Source: PWPS01 sp964573145
Lineage (GTDB): Bacteria; Patescibacteriota; Minisyncoccia; Minisyncoccales; PWPS01
NCBI GenBank assembly: GCA_964573145.1
Contig: CAZNIM010000008.1
Span: 1 to 24,076 of the forward strand
DNA: 24,076 nt
Direction of reading: 5' to 3'
The translations under genes and the position numbers were made by a program. The notes beneath the pieces were generated by a model, which saw only the letters and a program-made list of their open reading frames with translations, searched no databases and was not told the DNA's origin. Of this stretch, positions 20,659-24,076 are shown piece by piece; position 1 is the first letter of the stretch; each line of letters begins with the position of its first letter.

Positions 20659-21825
20659 TTAATTTCTTTTTAAGTAAAAGATTATAGCGATTAAAGAAAT
20701 TATAATTAGAGCGAGAAGTAGAAAGGCTCTTTCTTCAATTTCAATACCCCCGACCGCGGCGGCGAGTTGTTGAAAGGGGTCGGGATCGGTAAGCTCCACT
20801 TGATCATCTTCCGGAGCTTCGACATCTTCAATTTCTTCAGGTTCTTCAACTCTTTCAACCTCCCATTCTATTTCTCCGATATCGAATTCGATTTCATCAA
20901 CGACTTCTTGCAAAGTTTCTTGAGCATAAATCGACAAATTGGGCATCGCCAAATAATCTTCCGGACACATCATCATATTTATCCATCTTCTGGTAGTCAA
21001 AAAGACGTAGCCAGTCGGCATCTCTTCATCGTCATGAATCCCCTCTTCAACCCAAGGACGAAGTATCTCTTCTTTATATCTGACTTGAAAAGCATTGACC
21101 GCTTCCATTGTTTGCAGGTCATAGATTCCGTCGACGGGTAAGTCGGCATCCATTACTACGTTTAAAAAAGATTGCAGCTTTCTGACTTCTTGAGGATTAT
21201 TATCATCTCCGAAGCGGATAAATTCATTCAAGAATGTCGGACACTCTTCCGGTTCTTCTTCCGGGCTAAAAAAGTGTTCAAAATATATCTCTTCATAATC
21301 GATTTCTTCAAAATCTCCGGCGAGAGAAATCGAAACCAAAGACCGTGTTGATCCGGTTTGTGTGTCCCGGGACTCATCCCCGTCTTCCACTCCGAAGAGA
21401 AAAGTAAATTCGATGGACTTATCTTGATAATAATGGTCGGCCTCGTCGGAAAGGTGTATGGAAAGATCAAAAGAAGCCGAGTCGGAAACCGAGCCCAAAT
21501 CTACGGGGCCGTCAAAAAGATCGATCAGCTTTACTTCTTTTTCAGCTACACTCAATATTAAAACTTCGGCTAATTTAGGATCTTCAGAGTCAAGGCGGGC
21601 GCCGAAAAAGAGGTTAAGGTCATAATCTTCATTATTTTTAATCGTAAAAGAGGCTTTTTCAGTTTCCAATCCGGGATACCAGCCGACTTCACTAAAGGGA
21701 AGTCCTTCAACCTCTATTCCGGCGGCGATATTATCAAATTCTAAAACTTTACCGTGAGCAAATCCAAGTGGTAATATTATTAATATTAAGGTAAGGGTAA
21801 GTAATATTTTTATCGCTTTATTCAT
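20659..21825 (-). CDS. TasA-like surface protein with peptidoglycan-binding-like domain and C-terminal membrane anchor
   Basis: A 388-residue exported protein. It has a signal peptide (about 1-24) and a beta-sandwich region (about 28-170) with WYPGLETEKASFTIKNN, which resembles the conserved block of TasA/camelysin-like proteins. A PG_binding_1-like domain lies at about 197-287 (FGDDNNPQEVRKLQSFLN, VDGIYDLQTMEAVNAFQ, TTRRWINMMMC). A Glu/Asp-rich stalk (about 300-350) precedes a C-terminal membrane helix (366-385) with a KRN tail. It would hold the protein at the membrane with its domains in the wall. It overlaps the previous gene by 8 bp and the ComEC gene follows 3 bp on. The TasA-like assignment is weaker than the domain and anchor calls. 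Confidence 0.75.
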   Translation of the reverse strand: MNKAIKILLTLTLILIILPLGFAHGKVLEFDNIAAGIEVEGLPFSEVGWYPGLETEKASFTIKNNEDYDLNLFFGARLDSEDPKLAEVLILSVAEKEVKLIDLFDGPVDLGSVSDSASFDLSIHLSDEADHYYQDKSIEFTFLFGVEDGDESRDTQTGSTRSLVSISLAGDFEEIDYEEIYFEHFFSPEEEPEECPTFLNEFIRFGDDNNPQEVRKLQSFLNVVMDADLPVDGIYDLQTMEAVNAFQVRYKEEILRPWVEEGIHDDEEMPTGYVFLTTRRWINMMMCPEDYLAMPNLSIYAQETLQEVVDEIEFDIGEIEWEVERVEEPEEIEDVEAPEDDQVELTDPDPFQQLAAAVGGIEIEERAFLLLALIIISLIAIIFYLKRN

Positions 21826-23212
21826 TTTGATCGTCGTTTAATTTTTCTCCTTCAGTTTCTTCTTCGGTTTCTTTTATGTTGACCGCTTCTCTTTTTTCGG
21901 TTTCTTCCGCTTCTTTTTCTTTATCTTTTAATTCTTCCGGCTCTTCTTCTTTTAGATCTACGGCCTCAACCGATTGAGGGTCTTCCTTGCTACCTGTTTC
22001 TTTCGACTCTTCTTCAGTTTGAGATATTGATCTGGAAAACTCTTGTAAGTCAACTTTTTCTTCATTTTCTTTTTTCTCTTCTTCTTTATTTTCCTCTTCC
22101 TTACTTGGGTCGTCTTGATGATCATCTTTGTCGCTATCGTCTTTCAAGTCTTCTTTCTCATCAACTTTATCTTCTTCGATATTATCGGTTTGAATCTCTT
22201 GCGGTGAGCTTTCCGTTTGAATTTGCTGATTTAAGTTCTGACAATTATCTTCTTTATTTTTCTCACCCGGAGTCGGGCAGCTTTCTTGCCAGTCGTCTTC
22301 TCCGTCGGGAATTCGGGCGTAGCTTTTTTCGGCATCTACACTATCTTTCAAATAAACATTGTCAATTATATTTTGATTGCCGTCTTTTAGATGTAAATCA
22401 CCACCCGAAAGCCAGTCATCGCTCGGTTTTTCTCCTAAATTATGGTGAATTTGATTATCACAATCCCAGGCTTGAGGACTGCACAAGCTACTATTATGAG
22501 AAAAGATTAGAAACTGATAAGGCTCTATCTCAACATTGCCTTTTAAAGTTCTTTCGATTGAATTGTTTTTAAATTTCCAACCGGAAAGATCAACCGTTTT
22601 ATCCGACGGGTTATAAATTTCTATCCAGCGATCAGTCGCATCGGGAGAATTTCCGGGACTCTCATCACCCGTCAATTGATAATAAACTTCATTTATTACC
22701 ACTTGCGATAGTTCTTTTTCAAAATTAAGCTCGACTTCAATTTCTTTAGAGTAAGTAAAGCCCTCATTATAATATAGTCCTTTTTGAGCTCCTTCTATTT
22801 TTAAGCTGAAAGAACATGTCTGATTACTTTCATCACCTTTTATCTTTAAGGTTAAGCTTTTTTCATTGGATTTATCCAAGAAATCTTCATATATAACTTC
22901 TTCAAATAGGTCGAAATCATCAGAATTAATCGAAAAAGTTATTCCCTGACAACCCTTCTCGTCCAAATTATCCACCTTTACCCTGTATCGGGCATCGATG
23001 GTTCCAACATTTTCTATATTCAATTCTTTTTTATAGGTCTGAGAGTCTTCTTTTTGAAGCTCATAATCAACTTGAAAATCGAAAGTGGCGGTAGAAAGTG
23101 AACTGCCGGCAACTTTTGAAGAGGTTTGAAACACAGACAAAACCGACCCCTGAGGAATCAGGACAAGAGTCAAGACAAGTGCGATAGCCAGTTTTGAAAA
23201 CTTATTTCTCAC
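21818..23212 (-). CDS. SipW-dependent-type TasA-like protein with lamin-tail domain and acidic tail
   Basis: A 464-residue exported protein. A signal peptide (about 1-28) is followed by KVAGSSLSTATFDFQV, the form of N-terminus seen in TasA/camelysin substrates of SipW-type peptidases. A beta-sandwich domain follows (about 40-165). A lamin-tail domain spans about 170-320: VVINEVYY, RWIEIYNPSDKTVDLSGWKF, SGGDLHLKDG, SYARIPDGED, TPGEKN. The last 140 residues are extremely Glu/Asp/Lys-rich, with no anchor or sorting motif. The GTG start (23212) overlaps the peptidase gene's TGA, and the next gene's ATG overlaps this gene's TGA. It is probably a matrix or fibre subunit, with the acidic tail perhaps binding cations. 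Lamin-tail domains occur in extracellular proteins of bacteria, but their role is not settled. Confidence 0.82.
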   Translation of the reverse strand: MRNKFSKLAIALVLTLVLIPQGSVLSVFQTSSKVAGSSLSTATFDFQVDYELQKEDSQTYKKELNIENVGTIDARYRVKVDNLDEKGCQGITFSINSDDFDLFEEVIYEDFLDKSNEKSLTLKIKGDESNQTCSFSLKIEGAQKGLYYNEGFTYSKEIEVELNFEKELSQVVINEVYYQLTGDESPGNSPDATDRWIEIYNPSDKTVDLSGWKFKNNSIERTLKGNVEIEPYQFLIFSHNSSLCSPQAWDCDNQIHHNLGEKPSDDWLSGGDLHLKDGNQNIIDNVYLKDSVDAEKSYARIPDGEDDWQESCPTPGEKNKEDNCQNLNQQIQTESSPQEIQTDNIEEDKVDEKEDLKDDSDKDDHQDDPSKEEENKEEEKKENEEKVDLQEFSRSISQTEEESKETGSKEDPQSVEAVDLKEEEPEELKDKEKEAEETEKREAVNIKETEEETEGEKLNDDQNE

Positions 23213-23712
23213 TGCTTAAGTTGATTATGAATTTTTTTTGCTTCATCGGCGACAATTATCAAGGCGGGAATCCCGACCAAGAGAGCAAATCCCGGCGGGG
23301 TCTTTACAAATTCTATCACATATCCTAAAAAAGGTATTCCGAAAGCGACTTTGCCGACAACGTCTTCTTTTCTTACTTCGGTCATGTCTTGGGCCGGATT
23401 GGCATCACCCTTGGTGGTGTAAGAAATGTTTCCGTTTTCAACCGTCTTTTCAACTATCCTGTGGGTGGTTGGAACCGACCCATCGATGCTAAAAGTAACT
23501 ATATCATCAATCCCGTAATCTTCTTTTGGGGTAATTACTAAAACGGTACCCGTTTTTATAGCCGGTTCCATTGATCCGGTAAGAACGGTCATGACCTTAT
23601 AATTTCCAACTTGGGGTATGGCGGCTCCGATAAAAAGAAGAATTAGAAGAACCAGTAATGTGGCAGCCGTCCACCCTAATAATTGGCGGATTTTTTCTGT
23701 TTTTTTATTCAT
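23209..23712 (-). CDS. SipW-type (ER-type) signal peptidase I
   Basis: A 167-residue membrane peptidase with membrane helices at about 13-33 and 141-156. The catalytic serine is in TGSMEP (S47). The general-base position is histidine (PTTHRIVE, H84) instead of the lysine of standard bacterial type I peptidases, as in SipW and the ER/archaeal group. KGDAN (101-105) is the conserved box E. It would process the two TasA-like proteins encoded directly downstream. A hairpin element lies 18 bp upstream of ATG 23712 in place of an SD. The overlap GTGA at 23209-23212 couples it to the next gene. Confidence 0.93.
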   Translation of the reverse strand: MNKKTEKIRQLLGWTAATLLVLLILLFIGAAIPQVGNYKVMTVLTGSMEPAIKTGTVLVITPKEDYGIDDIVTFSIDGSVPTTHRIVEKTVENGNISYTTKGDANPAQDMTEVRKEDVVGKVAFGIPFLGYVIEFVKTPPGFALLVGIPALIIVADEAKKIHNQLKQ

Positions 23713-23729
23713 TTATTGCAGGGCTTTTT

Positions 23730-23792
23730 ACCCCCACGCCAAGTAAGTCCAAAAATATCGACTGACTTGGCATAGGGGTGTGTCCCTATGCC
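23730..23792 (-). promoter_or_regulatory. Mutually exclusive hairpins in the leader of the signal peptidase operon
   Basis: Two inverted repeats share a strand. In minus-strand RNA the first hairpin is GGCATAGGG / CCCTATGCC (23784-23792 with 23769-23777, loop 6). The second pairs 23760-23779 with 23730-23749, 17 of 20 positions matching, loop 10. Bases 23769-23777 serve in both, so only one can form. The second ends 17 bases from the start codon. No T-tract follows, so control of translation or RNA processing fits better than termination. It may also be a mobile repeat. Confidence 0.5.
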
Positions 23793-23819
23793 TTTCTTTC
23801 TACCACATAAATGCGTGTA

Positions 23820-23848
23820 AAAAGAAAACTAAAAGCTAAATTAGCTTT
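23820..23848 (-). terminator. AU-rich terminator of the beta-helix gene
   Basis: On the minus strand AAAGCTAA (23841-23848) pairs with TTAGCTTT (23832-23839) with a one-base gap, followed by TAGTTTTCTTTTT. It overlaps the stop codon at 23847-23849. Confidence 0.55.
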
Positions 23849-24076
23849 ACTCTTCTATATCAGTATCTACGTTATCAAAAGTGTTTCCGCTGTAAGTTAC
23901 ATTATTTCCAAATATCTCCAAACCTACACTTGCGTTAGAGATGTGGTTATCAGTAATATCTACACCGGCATCAGAATCAATACCGATTGCAGCATGATTC
24001 ATTTCATCAAATGTGTTATTGGTTATAACGCCGGAAGCTCCAGGGTTGAAGTAAACTCCCATATGAAGGTCCATAA
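23847..24076 (-). CDS. C-terminal part of a right-handed parallel beta-helix protein (partial)
   Basis: The last 75 or so residues of a gene cut by the right edge of the window. Short repeats such as GVITNNTFD, VDITDNHISN and VTYSGNTFDNV recur about every 20-25 residues, the ladder pattern of pectate-lyase/NosD-like parallel beta-helix proteins. These are usually secreted or surface proteins that bind or cut polysaccharide. The catalytic part, if any, lies outside the window, so neither substrate nor activity can be inferred. The gene ends in its own terminator, so it is separate from the signal peptidase operon. Confidence 0.75.
   Translation of the reverse strand, partial: MDLHMGVYFNPGASGVITNNTFDEMNHAAIGIDSDAGVDITDNHISNASVGLEIFGNNVTYSGNTFDNVDTDIEE

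Noticed and set aside
23847..24076. ATG 24072-24074 as true start of the beta-helix gene
   Set aside because: No upstream sequence is available; the repeat ladder begins at once, so the gene most likely continues past the edge.

Overview
The window looks like part of a Candidate Phyla Radiation (Patescibacteria) genome. The evidence is indirect. There is a SipW-type (Ser/His) signal peptidase next to two TasA-like surface proteins, a short ComEC core without a nuclease-like domain, a multi-domain ComEA-like surface protein, a CapA-family protein, and many acidic single-pass surface proteins. No outer-membrane gene is visible. TAA, TGA and TAG all serve as stops, so the standard bacterial code applies. 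Many genes lack a Shine-Dalgarno (SD) site. A 100-N scaffold gap with matching 55-bp ends shows this is a draft, probably metagenomic, assembly.

Region 1 (1-3680): the tail of a truncated gene, a zinc-ribbon protein gene (TTG start), then a minus-strand set of small separately transcribed genes: a helical protein, two tandem paralogues of an 'IVNL' family and a small membrane protein. Upstream of these lie an ECF-like sigma factor gene and a DeoR-type HTH regulator gene. Several genes have a TTGACA-N17-TAxxxT promoter, an AGGAGG ribosome site and an intrinsic terminator overlapping the gene end.

Region 2 (3678-8017): envelope genes. These are an acidic LysM-like membrane protein, a divergent CapA-type gene split by an in-frame TGA, a secreted protein of unknown function, and a 572-residue surface-anchored protein with three ComEA-like helix-hairpin-helix domains, acidic linkers and a jelly-roll-like C-terminus.

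Region 3 (7970-9680): an assembly gap, then two REP-associated tyrosine transposase (RAYT) relatives, each bracketed by its own palindrome type. The first has an intact HUH motif and AT-rich DNA. The second has lost both HUH histidines and matches the host in composition. A third copy of the first palindrome lies at 12861-12885 inside the next operon, beside a G-quadruplex motif.

Region 4 (9680-15092, minus strand): a MacA/MacB-like export operon: possible ligand-binding protein, HlyD-type adaptor, ABC ATPase and two tandem FtsX/MacB-type permeases.

Region 5 (15191-24076, minus strand): SipW-type signal peptidase, TasA-like protein with lamin-tail domain, TasA-like protein with peptidoglycan-binding domain and membrane anchor, ComEC core, DgkA-type lipid kinase and HtrA protease, packed with overlaps or gaps of 12 bp or less; then ClpB. 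A parallel beta-helix protein is cut by the right edge. My reading is that regions 2 and 5 together encode a cell-surface programme: fibre or matrix proteins, envelope quality control and DNA uptake.
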